Shown: piece by piece, positions 7,455-14,422 of the stretch | Layout of the letters: every line of letters starts with the position of its first letter | Numbering within the stretch: position 1 is the stretch's first letter | Origin: a virus | Length of the DNA stretch: 38,344 bases | Reading direction: 5' to 3' (one strand) | Virus record (IMG/VR): IMGVR_UViG_3300029922_000165 | Span: 1-38,344 of that record | Program-made: the position numbers and the translations under genes | Notes under the pieces: generated by a model | Seen by the model: the letters and a program-made list of their open reading frames with translations, nothing else | What the model was told of the DNA's origin: nothing | Database searches by the model: none

Positions 7455-8074
7455 GCCAGAATCGCTCCTCCGCGGTGATGGCGCAGCGCGTCGAGCCGCA
7501 CGACAGCCTCGATTATTTCCCGACGCCACTTTGGGGGACGCGGGCGCTCTGTGAGTGGCTGAAGGCTCAGGGGCTCCCTATGGTCTCGGTTTGGGAGCCG
7601 GCCTGCGGGGAGGGCCATATGGCCCGCGCGTTGAGCGGCTATTTCGCACTCCTCTATTCGAGCGATGTCCACGATTACGGGTTTGGAGCGCAGCGCGACT
7701 TTCTGTGGCCTTTCGAGGATGGGCTCGGCTTCGACTGGATCGTGACCAATCCGCCGTTTCGGCTCGCAGCCGAATTCGCGCTGACGGCGCTGCGGTTGGC
7801 GAAGGTTGGCGTAGCGCTGCTCGTGCGGACATCGTTTCTGGAAGGCGGCGAGCGCTATGCGGCGCTGTTTCGCGATCAGGCGCCGAGCGACGTTTTGCAG
7901 TTCTGCGAGCGCGTGCCGATGTTCAAGGGTCGTCTCGATCCGAAGGGTTCGACCGCGACCAGCTATTGCTGGCTGGTGTGGCGCAAGGGAGCCGTCGGCA
8001 CGGCGCTGCATTGGATAGCGCCCTGCCGGCGCGCTCTGGAGCGCCCTGGCGACTATCCTGAGGCGCGGGAATGA
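7451..8074 (+). CDS. DNA N6-adenine methyltransferase-like protein
   Basis: A 207-residue protein with the S-adenosylmethionine-binding motif EPACGEGHMA (49-58) and the catalytic motif TNPPF (99-103), the NPPF form used by adenine-N6 methyltransferases. The segment DYFPTPLWGTRAL near the N-terminus is typical of small orphan phage methyltransferases. No restriction endonuclease gene is nearby, so a role in protecting or marking phage DNA is more likely than a restriction-modification system. The ATG at 7451 overlaps the helicase stop; a start at 7436 is possible but lies further inside the helicase gene. Together with the C5 enzyme the phage would carry two kinds of DNA methylation. Confidence 0.88.
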   Translation: MSQNRSSAVMAQRVEPHDSLDYFPTPLWGTRALCEWLKAQGLPMVSVWEPACGEGHMARALSGYFALLYSSDVHDYGFGAQRDFLWPFEDGLGFDWIVTNPPFRLAAEFALTALRLAKVGVALLVRTSFLEGGERYAALFRDQAPSDVLQFCERVPMFKGRLDPKGSTATSYCWLVWRKGAVGTALHWIAPCRRALERPGDYPEARE

Positions 8075-8361
8075 GCCGCGTGCGCATCTTCCGCTATTGC
8101 GTCTGGTCGCAGATCCTGCTTGCCGAGCGCGCGGGCTGGAAGGTGGTCGAGGTTGGCCCGAGCCATCACAGCGTTTATTCCGTGCTCGTCGAGTGGCTTT
8201 GCGATTGCGAGCCGGCGTCCTGGTCCGAGATTGAGGCGTCCTCAACGAGCCTGGCGCGCCCGGAACCCATCAAAGAGGCGCTTCGCGAGGCGAAAAACCC
8301 TCGAAAACCGATAGTCGCCGATAGTTTTCAGAGGGTTTTGGTTGATGAGTCTAAGGGGTGA
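8071..8361 (+). CDS. Small unknown protein, last gene of the early operon
   Basis: A 96-residue protein not assigned to a family. Its start overlaps the stop of the methyltransferase (ATGA), which strongly supports it as a real gene. The N-terminal part is rich in Trp, Tyr and Val (YCVWSQILLAERAGWKVVEV) and includes a double Cys (LCDCEP); no membrane segment is evident. The last 25 codons overlap the repeat cluster that starts at 8293, so this part of the gene must satisfy both coding and repeat constraints. Function unknown. Confidence 0.7.
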   Translation: MSRVRIFRYCVWSQILLAERAGWKVVEVGPSHHSVYSVLVEWLCDCEPASWSEIEASSTSLARPEPIKEALREAKNPRKPIVADSFQRVLVDESKG

Positions 8362-8585
8362 AAGGGGAATGCGGACAATGACTTAAGAGCACCAACCGAG
8401 GGTTTCGAGGGTTTTTACGCGCGTATGCATATGCGCGTGAAGGGGAACGGGGAAGAAAAAGCGATTTGCTTTGCCTATAGGGGAAAACTATCGGCAACTC
8501 TCTAAAAATCGTATAAGTATATGAAAATAATAAGAAAAAATGCGTTAGAGTTAGCAAATAAAACCCTCTTTCAACTCTCGGCAAC
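8293..8585. repeat. Repeat cluster in A+T-rich DNA, candidate replication origin
   Basis: The 9-mer GAGGGTTTT occurs inverted at 8294-8302 and 8560-8568 and directly at 8331-8339 and 8407-8415, with a one-base variant at 8398-8406 that abuts the fourth copy. GCCGATAGTTTTC (8317-8329) has a perfect inverted copy at 8483-8495, and CCGATAGT is also repeated at 8308-8315. TCGGCAAC occurs at 8491-8498 and 8578-8585, CAACTCTC at 8495-8502 and 8572-8579. Between them, about 8500-8565 is by far the most A+T-rich DNA of the window. Iteron-like repeats next to an easily melted stretch, just after the DnaA-like, primase and helicase genes, fit a phage origin. The same region may also carry the promoter for the NusG-like gene. 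No canonical DnaA box was found. Confidence 0.55.
8417..8438. promoter_or_regulatory. 22-bp near-perfect palindrome
   Basis: Bases 8417-8438 read almost the same on both strands (outer ACGCGC/GCGCGT, centre TATGCATA), with one mismatched pair per half-site. It starts directly after the tandem GAGGGTTT repeats. Its size and symmetry fit an operator for a dimeric regulator or a structural part of the putative origin. Confidence 0.45.
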
Positions 8586-8601
8586 CCTAACGAGGATTCC
8601 C

Positions 8602-9228
8602 ATGCTGTCCCCGCGAATTGGAATCGCCCTGACGCGCCGAAATGACCTGCAACGGGGCCCGAATGGCGGCACGTTCCGGGCGAGGCGCAAGGCCGAACGA
8701 ATTGACGAGACCGGAGTGCGTTGGTTGGTGGCGCGGGTTATGACCGGGCAGGAATTCGCGATCGCAGACGATCTCGCGGCGGCGGGGTTTCGCGCCTATG
8801 CGCCGCATGGGGTGAGGGTGAACTGGCAGGCGGCTAAGGGCAAGAAATGTCGGCGCGAGCGCGATTATGCGATTTTTGCGGGCTATGTGTTTGTGGGCTG
8901 TCCCGATGGGTTGTTGCTCGGCAAGCTCTCGCATGAGGGGATTATTGAAGTGCTGGGTGAGATTTTGGAGCGCGCGAACGAACCTTCGGTTTTGCGCGCG
9001 CTGAACGATCTGCACTTGTCAGGCATTTGGGACGATCGACAGGCTCCGCCATTAACCGGGCCTGTTCTGAAAACAGGGGACATGGTGCAGGTGATGGAAG
9101 GGCCGTTCGCTTCGTTTCTTGCGATTGTGCGGAAGCTGCCGAGCGCGGTGCGGGCGTCCATCGACGTGAACATTTTCGGCCGTACGACAAAACTCGATAT
9201 CGACACTAGACAGCTGCGGGCGATGTGA
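8602..9228 (+). CDS. NusG/RfaH-like transcription antitermination protein
   Basis: A 208-residue member of the NusG family, which binds RNA polymerase and controls pausing and termination. The NGN domain begins at WLVARVMTGQEFAIADDL (about 41-58) and includes GFRAYAPHG and the strand IFAGYVFVG, a core NusG pattern. The C-terminal part has the KOW-like TGDMVQVMEGPFASFLAIV and ends with a strand around VNIFGRTTKLDI. I chose ATG 8602 because CGAGGA lies just upstream; the longer frame from 8521 runs through A+T-rich, repeat-bearing DNA and lacks such a site. It is a phage paralogue, not the host nusG, which normally neighbours secE and rplK. Lying just before the late region, it is a good candidate for a late-gene antiterminator. 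Confidence 0.85.
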   Translation: MLSPRIGIALTRRNDLQRGPNGGTFRARRKAERIDETGVRWLVARVMTGQEFAIADDLAAAGFRAYAPHGVRVNWQAAKGKKCRRERDYAIFAGYVFVGCPDGLLLGKLSHEGIIEVLGEILERANEPSVLRALNDLHLSGIWDDRQAPPLTGPVLKTGDMVQVMEGPFASFLAIVRKLPSAVRASIDVNIFGRTTKLDIDTRQLRAM

Positions 9229-9247
9229 TAGCGTTCTGTGCGTCAAA

Positions 9248-9286
9248 GCAGAGCGAAAGTGTTGCATATTTGCAACTTCGCTCTGC
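9248..9286 (+). terminator. Long hairpin after the NusG-like gene
   Basis: GCAGAGCGAA (9248-9257) and TTCGCTCTGC (9277-9286) pair perfectly, and the inner AGTGTTGCA/TTGCAACT extends the stem with one bulged base. This makes a stem of about 18 bp with a tiny loop. The following bases are mixed, not a T-run, so it may be a factor-dependent terminator, an RNA element recognised by the antiterminator, or a processing site. Confidence 0.55.
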
Positions 9287-9308
9287 TGCTGCAATGGCAA
9301 AATCCTCG

Positions 9309-9351
9309 AAAAATCAGATTTTTAGTGGGACGCGCGAGCGCGCGTAGCGTG
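9309..9351 (+). promoter_or_regulatory. Late leader: short inverted repeats and an ops-like octamer
   Basis: AAAAATC (9309-9315) and GATTTTT (9317-9323) are inverted copies. ACGCGCG/CGCGCGT form a second pair at 9330-9345. GTAGCGTG at 9344-9351 is identical to eight bases of the E. coli ops element recognised by RfaH; the remaining ops bases match poorly. It lies 10 bases before the first late gene and 115 bases after a NusG/RfaH-like gene. The match may be chance. Confidence 0.3.
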
Positions 9352-9361
9352 GGATCGGCGC

Positions 9362-9907
9362 ATGCGAATCATCACGCGCTTTGAGGGCGACGCGCTTGAT
9401 AAGCTCCGCACTCGCCTGCTGTCGCTTGAGGATCAATCCGCGATGGCGGCGGCTCTCAATGCAGCCGGCTCGGAGATCCGCAAGCAAACGATCGACGCCG
9501 AAACGCGGCAGACCGGGCTGAAACACGACACGATCGAGCGCGCGCAGGTCGCGCAACCAGCGTCAGCTGGCCGTCTCGCCTTCACCATCCGCTCGAAGGG
9601 TGGGAATGTCCGGCTGAAATACTTTGGCGCGCGAGAGACTGGAAGCGGCGTTACAGCCGACCCTTGGGACGCGCCGCACTTCTATCCGCAAGCGTTCATC
9701 AACTCAGGATGGAAGGACCGACGGCCCTCGCCAAAGCTCAACGGTCAGGTCTACAAGCGCGTCGGCCGCAAGAGTATGCCGATCGTGCAAGAGAAGTCTG
9801 GTCTGTTCATTCCAACTGAGATGACCAAAGGCGCGACGGCGCAGGCGTTCGAACAGACCTCGCGCAGGGCGCTGCTTGAGATAATAACCCGGCTTCTGGC
9901 CGTCTGA
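9362..9907 (+). CDS. Prophage minor tail protein Z-like protein
   Basis: A 181-residue protein resembling the phage GpZ minor tail protein family. The pattern is AALNAAGSEIRKQTIDAETRQTGL near residues 31-55 (a helical region with ETRQTGLKHDTI), a GRLAFTIRSKGG strand, LKYFGARETGSGV and a C-terminal LFIPTEMTKG segment. In lambda-like and related phages GpZ is thought to act at the tail end that joins the head. Here it is unusual: it precedes the terminase genes, far from the head-tail connector genes. The ATG at 9362 has no strong ribosome binding site; translation may depend on the leader just upstream. Family call from pattern memory, moderately sure. Confidence 0.7.
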   Translation: MRIITRFEGDALDKLRTRLLSLEDQSAMAAALNAAGSEIRKQTIDAETRQTGLKHDTIERAQVAQPASAGRLAFTIRSKGGNVRLKYFGARETGSGVTADPWDAPHFYPQAFINSGWKDRRPSPKLNGQVYKRVGRKSMPIVQEKSGLFIPTEMTKGATAQAFEQTSRRALLEIITRLLAV

Positions 9908-10090
9908 TCGCGCCGTTTGTCGTTCCAGGACCGGGTCTGTCGTGCCCCGATCGCCCCGCCCCCCCCCATTGGGTCCTTCCTGGCCACCCCCCATGCTCCC
10001 GAGAGGCAGAGGCGCGATGAAAAACTAGTGGGGGTCTGAAAAATTAGGGTTCGGCGGGTTCGCTAAGTTCGGGGTTTGGTTCGCACAACC
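9908..10090. other. Pre-terminase gap, candidate cos region
   Basis: No gene is seen. The region has a run of nine C (9959-9967), a GGGTCCTTCCTGGCC block (9971-9985), a second C-run (9987-9992) and G-rich DNA around 10029-10035. Direct near-repeats TGAAAAACTA and TGAAAAATTA and several GGTTCG-like words lie at 10018-10083. Phages with Nu1/gpA-type terminases usually have the cos site just upstream of the small subunit gene, so this gap is the best candidate. The actual nick positions cannot be read. Confidence 0.4.
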
Positions 10091-10705
10091 ATGTTGATCA
10101 CGACGACCGAGTTCGCCAAACAGGTTGGGGTCTCGCAGCGAGCTGTGGCGAAGGCCATCAAAGTCGGCCGCGTCCCCTGCTATGACGAGACCGGCGCGCA
10201 AGCTGTGCCTGGCGTCGCTGGCCGTGTTTTCGTCAAGGCCGACGAGGCGGCCTCGGCCTTTCGGCTATCGCGGGCACGTGTCGACGACGCGGTTCTGGCC
10301 AAGATGGCCGAGGAACTCGACGACGAACTGTCAATCGAGCCCGAAGCCGCCGCGCCGTCCATTGAGGACTCCGGCAAGGCTCAGACGCTCGTCGGCGCCA
10401 AGACGACCAAGGAAGAGCTCCAGAGCGAGCTGCTGCGTCTGCGCCTGGCGCGCGAGCGTGGCGAACTGGTCTCACGGCAGGCGCAGCTCGACGCGTTCGA
10501 GAGCGCCGGCCGCGCGGTCGGGCGGCAGTTCCAGAGCCTGACGACCTGGGCGGAGGAGATCAACGGCGTCGCCCGCGTGGGCGGCGTTCCCGCGCTCACC
10601 GCCTGGCTGCGCGGCAAGGCGAATGATCTTTGCGCCCAACTCGCCGACACGCTGACGGCGACCGCCGCGACCGAGGCCAATGACACCGACGACGGCGACG
10701 ACTGA
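10091..10705 (+). CDS. Terminase small subunit, Nu1-like
   Basis: A 204-residue protein with an N-terminal winged-helix/MerR-like DNA-binding segment (TTTEFAKQVGVSQRAVAKAI, about 4-23), as in lambda Nu1, which recognises the packaging site. A helical acidic middle part follows, then a conserved-looking QSELLRLRLARERGELVSRQ (about 117-136) typical of Nu1-type small subunits. The tail is acidic (ends DDGDD) and probably contacts the large subunit. ATG 10091 was chosen; a TTG at 10076 would add five residues. The gene overlaps the large subunit by 26 bases. It presumably binds the cos region immediately upstream. Confidence 0.82.
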   Translation: MLITTTEFAKQVGVSQRAVAKAIKVGRVPCYDETGAQAVPGVAGRVFVKADEAASAFRLSRARVDDAVLAKMAEELDDELSIEPEAAAPSIEDSGKAQTLVGAKTTKEELQSELLRLRLARERGELVSRQAQLDAFESAGRAVGRQFQSLTTWAEEINGVARVGGVPALTAWLRGKANDLCAQLADTLTATAATEANDTDDGDD

Positions 10706-12677
10706 CGAGCGCGCGCTATTGCTGGGGGCGTTTGCGAAGGGCATACGCCCCGCGCCGATCGTCTCTCCGGCAGAATGGGGCCGCAACCATTTTATCGTGC
10801 CTGTGGGGCCGCAAAAGGGCCAGAAGCTCGATCTGACGCTGACGCCGCACCTCGTCGAGCCGCTCAACATGCTCAGGGTCGATTCGCCCTGGACGGTGAT
10901 TGCGGCGAAGAAATCGGGCCAGTCGGCGTTTTCGACGCTGGGGCTCATCTGGCTGATGTGCCTGATCGACACGTCGCCCGACGATATGATGATCGTGCAG
11001 CCGTCGCTGACAGCGGCCAAGGACTTCAACTCCGAGCGTCTCGACCCGCTCATCAAGTCGACTACGGTGATCGCCAACAAGGTGCGCGCGCAGAAATCGC
11101 GCGACGCCGACGGATCGAAAACGCTCGAGAAGAAATTTCCCGGCGGCCGCCTGGTGCTCACCGGCGCGAATTCGTCGACCGACCTCAGCGCCAAGACCAT
11201 CCGGTTCATGCTGCGCGACGAAGTGGATCGCTGGCCCGCCGATCTCGACGGACAGGGCGACCCGATGGAAATGTGCGATGCGCGCCAGCTCGCGTTCACG
11301 CGCTCCGGCACGCATAAAAGCCTGATCATCTCGACCCCGACCAACAAGGGGGCGAGCCGCATCGATACGGCCTATGCGGCCGGCGACCAGCGCAAGTGGT
11401 TTGTGCCTTGTCCGCATTGCGAGGCCGAGATCACCTTCGACTTCTCGCAGCTGCGTGGCGAGCTGACGCGGCCTTATAACGCGCGCTACATGGCGCAATG
11501 CTGCGGCGCCCGGATCGAGAGCTGGCAGCAGCGCGAGATGGTGCTCGCGGGAAAATGGAAGCCGACCCATACGGGTCCCGGTCGCCAGCCCAGCTACTTT
11601 TTCAATTCGCTTTCGTCGCTGCTCACGAGTTGGGACGAGATCTGGGGCAAATACCTCGACAGCCGCGACGACCCGCTCAAGGAAAAGGGCTTCGCCAATC
11701 TCTGGCTCGGCGAATCCTATGAGGACGTCGGCTCGGATATCGATCCGGCCCGAATCGCCATTCGCATCGAGGATTACGCCCGCAATGTCGTGCCGCCTTG
11801 GGTCGGCCGCCTGGTGCTCGCGGTCGATACTCAGGATGACCGCTTCGAGTGGGCTTTGTGGGGCTTCGGGCCCGCGTCGGGCGGCGCGGCGGTCGAGCAG
11901 ACCTTGATCGCGGCCGGCGAAATCGCCGGAGATCTACACGAGGACGGCCCCTGGGACGAACTCGACGCTCTGGCGAAACGGCTCTGGCCGCATGCCGGAG
12001 GAAAGGGTTTCGCCGCCGACGTGGCGCTGATCGACACCGGCGGCCATTTTACGCAGCGCGCCTATGCGTTCGTGCACAAAAAGGCCCGCTGGCGCGGCAT
12101 CAAAGGCTCCTCCGACCGTTCGGCGATGCCTCTTTCGACGCCGCGACGGTTCGAGGTCAAGAATCGCTTCAATCGGCTGCTGTTCCGCGTGCCGATCTAT
12201 TTCGTCGGCACGTTCGATCTGAAAATCTGGCTCAGCCACGCGCTGAAATGCATCGAAACCGACAAGCCGTTGATCGGCGGCCTGAGGCTAACGAAAGACA
12301 TCGCGGACGAAGTCTATCTCGAACAAATGACCGCCGAGGTGCTCGTGCCGCGCGAAAAGCGCGACGGCATGGTGGTCAAAGAGTGGAAGAAAATCCGGCC
12401 GCGCAACGAGGCGCTCGATCTCGCCGTCTACGCCCGCGCCGGCGCGTTCGGCGCGCATCCCAACGGGCTCGGGGTCGACAGGTTCCCGCCGTCGCGCTGG
12501 GCCGAGATCCTCGCCGAGCGTCACGAAATCATCGACGGAGCGCGCGACCTGTTCGCGCCGGAGGCGGCCGCGCCTCAGGCCCCGGCGCCGCCGGTCGAAG
12601 CCCCGACGCCCGCGCCGGCGCGCGCCCCGCCGGCCCCCGCCGGCTATCTCGGCGGCAGACGCAAAGGTTGGTTATGA
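10680..12677 (+). CDS. Terminase large subunit, GpA family
   Basis: A 665-residue packaging motor and cos-cutting enzyme of the lambda GpA family. The ATPase domain has a deviant Walker A (AAKKSGQS, 75-82) without the classical GK(S/T), as is known for lambda gpA, and a Walker B-like IRFMLRDEVDRW (174-185). A zinc-finger-like cluster follows, with CPHC (244-247) and CC (274-275). The nuclease part begins near LVLAVDTQDD with a probable metal-binding Asp at 383. The C-terminal 40 residues are rich in Pro and Ala, a likely flexible tail to the portal. The start overlaps the small subunit; the stop overlaps the gpW-like gene. It cuts concatemers and pumps DNA into the prohead. Confidence 0.93.
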   Translation: MTPTTATTDERALLLGAFAKGIRPAPIVSPAEWGRNHFIVPVGPQKGQKLDLTLTPHLVEPLNMLRVDSPWTVIAAKKSGQSAFSTLGLIWLMCLIDTSPDDMMIVQPSLTAAKDFNSERLDPLIKSTTVIANKVRAQKSRDADGSKTLEKKFPGGRLVLTGANSSTDLSAKTIRFMLRDEVDRWPADLDGQGDPMEMCDARQLAFTRSGTHKSLIISTPTNKGASRIDTAYAAGDQRKWFVPCPHCEAEITFDFSQLRGELTRPYNARYMAQCCGARIESWQQREMVLAGKWKPTHTGPGRQPSYFFNSLSSLLTSWDEIWGKYLDSRDDPLKEKGFANLWLGESYEDVGSDIDPARIAIRIEDYARNVVPPWVGRLVLAVDTQDDRFEWALWGFGPASGGAAVEQTLIAAGEIAGDLHEDGPWDELDALAKRLWPHAGGKGFAADVALIDTGGHFTQRAYAFVHKKARWRGIKGSSDRSAMPLSTPRRFEVKNRFNRLLFRVPIYFVGTFDLKIWLSHALKCIETDKPLIGGLRLTKDIADEVYLEQMTAEVLVPREKRDGMVVKEWKKIRPRNEALDLAVYARAGAFGAHPNGLGVDRFPPSRWAEILAERHEIIDGARDLFAPEAAAPQAPAPPVEAPTPAPARAPPAPAGYLGGRRKGWL

Positions 12678-12883
12678 GCACTTTCACCCAGACCCAGATC
12701 GATGCGCTGACCAATGCGATCGCGCAGGGGGTCACCGAGGTCGTGCACAACGGCAAGCGCGTCCGTTACGCCTCGATCGAGGTCATGCTTTCCTTGCGCG
12801 ACCGGATGATGCGGGAGCTCGAGCAGCAGACGGCCGACGTCGAGCGTCCGCTCGCCCATCGCTCCGTGTTTTTCCGCAGCTGA
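12674..12883 (+). CDS. gpW-like head-tail joining protein
   Basis: A 69-residue protein matching the small gpW family in size, position (between large terminase and portal) and pattern: QIDALTNAIAQGVTEV, then a VRYASIEVMLSLRDRM motif. In lambda, gpW plugs the portal after DNA filling and is needed before tail joining. The ATG overlaps the terminase stop, and the gene ends two bases before the portal start. Confidence 0.85.
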   Translation: MSTFTQTQIDALTNAIAQGVTEVVHNGKRVRYASIEVMLSLRDRMMRELEQQTADVERPLAHRSVFFRS

Positions 12884-12885
12884 TC

Positions 12886-14400
12886 ATGGGACTGTTCGAT
12901 CGGGTCGCGGGCCTGTTTTCCTCTCGAGCGGCGGCGGTGGCTGAGCTCGCCCGGGTGCGCGCGCTCGCCGCGCGCGATGTCCGGCGCGATCTGGAGAAAC
13001 GCTGGTACGACGGGGCGCGCACCAGCCGCGACACCTGGGGGTGGATGGCCGGTTCGACCTCGGCAGACGCTGAGGTCTATGGCGGGTTCGTCAATCTTCG
13101 CAACCGGTCGCGCGACCTGGTCCGAAACAACGGCTTCGCGTCGAAGGCGCTGCGCGTGTTGACCGACAACGCTGTCGGCACCGGCATCGTGGCCATGTCT
13201 CGCTCGGGCAACAAACGGCTCGACGCCCGCGTCAACGAACTCTGGAAGCGGTTTGTCGACGAGTGCGATTTTGGGTCGCAACTCGATTTGTACGGCCTAC
13301 AGCGGCTCGCCATTCGCAGCATGCTGGAGGGCGGCGAGACCCTGATCCGGCTGCGCACCCGGAATGACGGGGCAGGCGTTCCGCTCGAGTTGCAACTGCT
13401 CGAGGGCGATTACCTCGATCACCGCAAGAATGGCGATGTTCAGGGGCATGGGCACTCGCATCTCGGCGTAGAGGTCAACGACGACGGCAAGCGGATCGCC
13501 TATTGGCTGTTTCGCCAGCATCCCGGCGAGATGATCTATACGATCCCGCAGAGCTACGTCAGCGACCGGATCGACGCCAAGGACGTCCTGCACCTCTACG
13601 AGCCGCTCCGCATCGGACAGGTGCGCGGCGTGCCCTGGTTGACGCCGGGCTTGATCGACGCCCGCAACATCAAGACCTACCAGGAGGCGGAGCGGGTCAG
13701 GAAGCGGATCGAGGCCTGCGTGGCGGCGATCGTGATCGGCGCGGACGAGGAATCGCAAGAGGGCATCGCGCCCATGGTCACGGACTACGCGGGCAATAGA
13801 ATCGAGCAGTTCGAGCCCGGCCTGATCGCGATCGCGCGTGGATCCAAGGATATCAAGTTCACCCAACCGGCCACGGCCGGCGGTTATCACGAGGCAATGC
13901 GGGTCGACCTGCAGTCGCTCGCCGCCTCCTGGGGCATAACCTACGAACTGATGACGGGCGACCTGTCGCGCGTCAACTATTCGTCGATCAAGGCCGGGCT
14001 CAACGAATTTCGACGGCTGGTCGAAGTGCTGCAATGGCTTGTCGTCATTCCGATGGGCCTGAAGCCGGTGTGGCGGGCGTTCATCGATCGCGCCATCGTC
14101 GCGGGCAAGCTGCCGCCCCGCGAGACTTACGGGGTCGAGTTCACGACGCCGAAATTCGAGAGCGTCGATCCGGTCAAGGAAACCGATGGCGACATTTCGG
14201 CGGTCAGGGCGTTCCTGATGCCTCCGCAGGAAGCGATCCGACGGCGCGGCTTCGACCCCGACGTCGTGCTCGCCGATCACATCGCCTGGCACAAGGCGCT
14301 CGTCGCCGCCGGCGTGATGTCCGACGCCGATCCTACGCAGAGCGCCAAGGCGGGGTCGCCGACCGTAACACCGCCCCCTGGCGCGACCAGCGATCAATAG
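12886..14400 (+). CDS. Portal protein, lambda family
   Basis: A 504-residue portal protein of the lambda gpB family; twelve copies would form the channel at one capsid vertex through which DNA enters and leaves. Diagnostic segments are a basic N-terminus with WYDGARTSRDTWGW, FVNLRNRSRDLVRNNGFASK (about 67-86), LRVLTDNAVGTGI, MLEGGETLIRLR, LEGDYLDHRKNG, and later WGITYELMTGDLSRVNYSS, a segment strongly conserved in this family. The end is Pro/Thr-rich. Unlike lambda, a capsid protease is not encoded by an overlapping ClpP-type gene but by the next gene's N-terminus. Context of terminase, gpW and capsid is fully consistent. Confidence 0.95.
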   Translation: MGLFDRVAGLFSSRAAAVAELARVRALAARDVRRDLEKRWYDGARTSRDTWGWMAGSTSADAEVYGGFVNLRNRSRDLVRNNGFASKALRVLTDNAVGTGIVAMSRSGNKRLDARVNELWKRFVDECDFGSQLDLYGLQRLAIRSMLEGGETLIRLRTRNDGAGVPLELQLLEGDYLDHRKNGDVQGHGHSHLGVEVNDDGKRIAYWLFRQHPGEMIYTIPQSYVSDRIDAKDVLHLYEPLRIGQVRGVPWLTPGLIDARNIKTYQEAERVRKRIEACVAAIVIGADEESQEGIAPMVTDYAGNRIEQFEPGLIAIARGSKDIKFTQPATAGGYHEAMRVDLQSLAASWGITYELMTGDLSRVNYSSIKAGLNEFRRLVEVLQWLVVIPMGLKPVWRAFIDRAIVAGKLPPRETYGVEFTTPKFESVDPVKETDGDISAVRAFLMPPQEAIRRRGFDPDVVLADHIAWHKALVAAGVMSDADPTQSAKAGSPTVTPPPGATSDQ

Positions 14401-14422
14401 CGGCCATTTGCGAGGAAAACCG

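Noticed and set aside
8521-8601. Longer N-terminus for the NusG-like protein
   Set aside because: The added 27 residues come from A+T-rich repeat DNA and lack a ribosome binding site; ATG 8602 has one.
9330-9345. CGCG palindrome as a terminator
   Set aside because: Short arms, two-base centre and no T-run; probably too small to form a useful hairpin.
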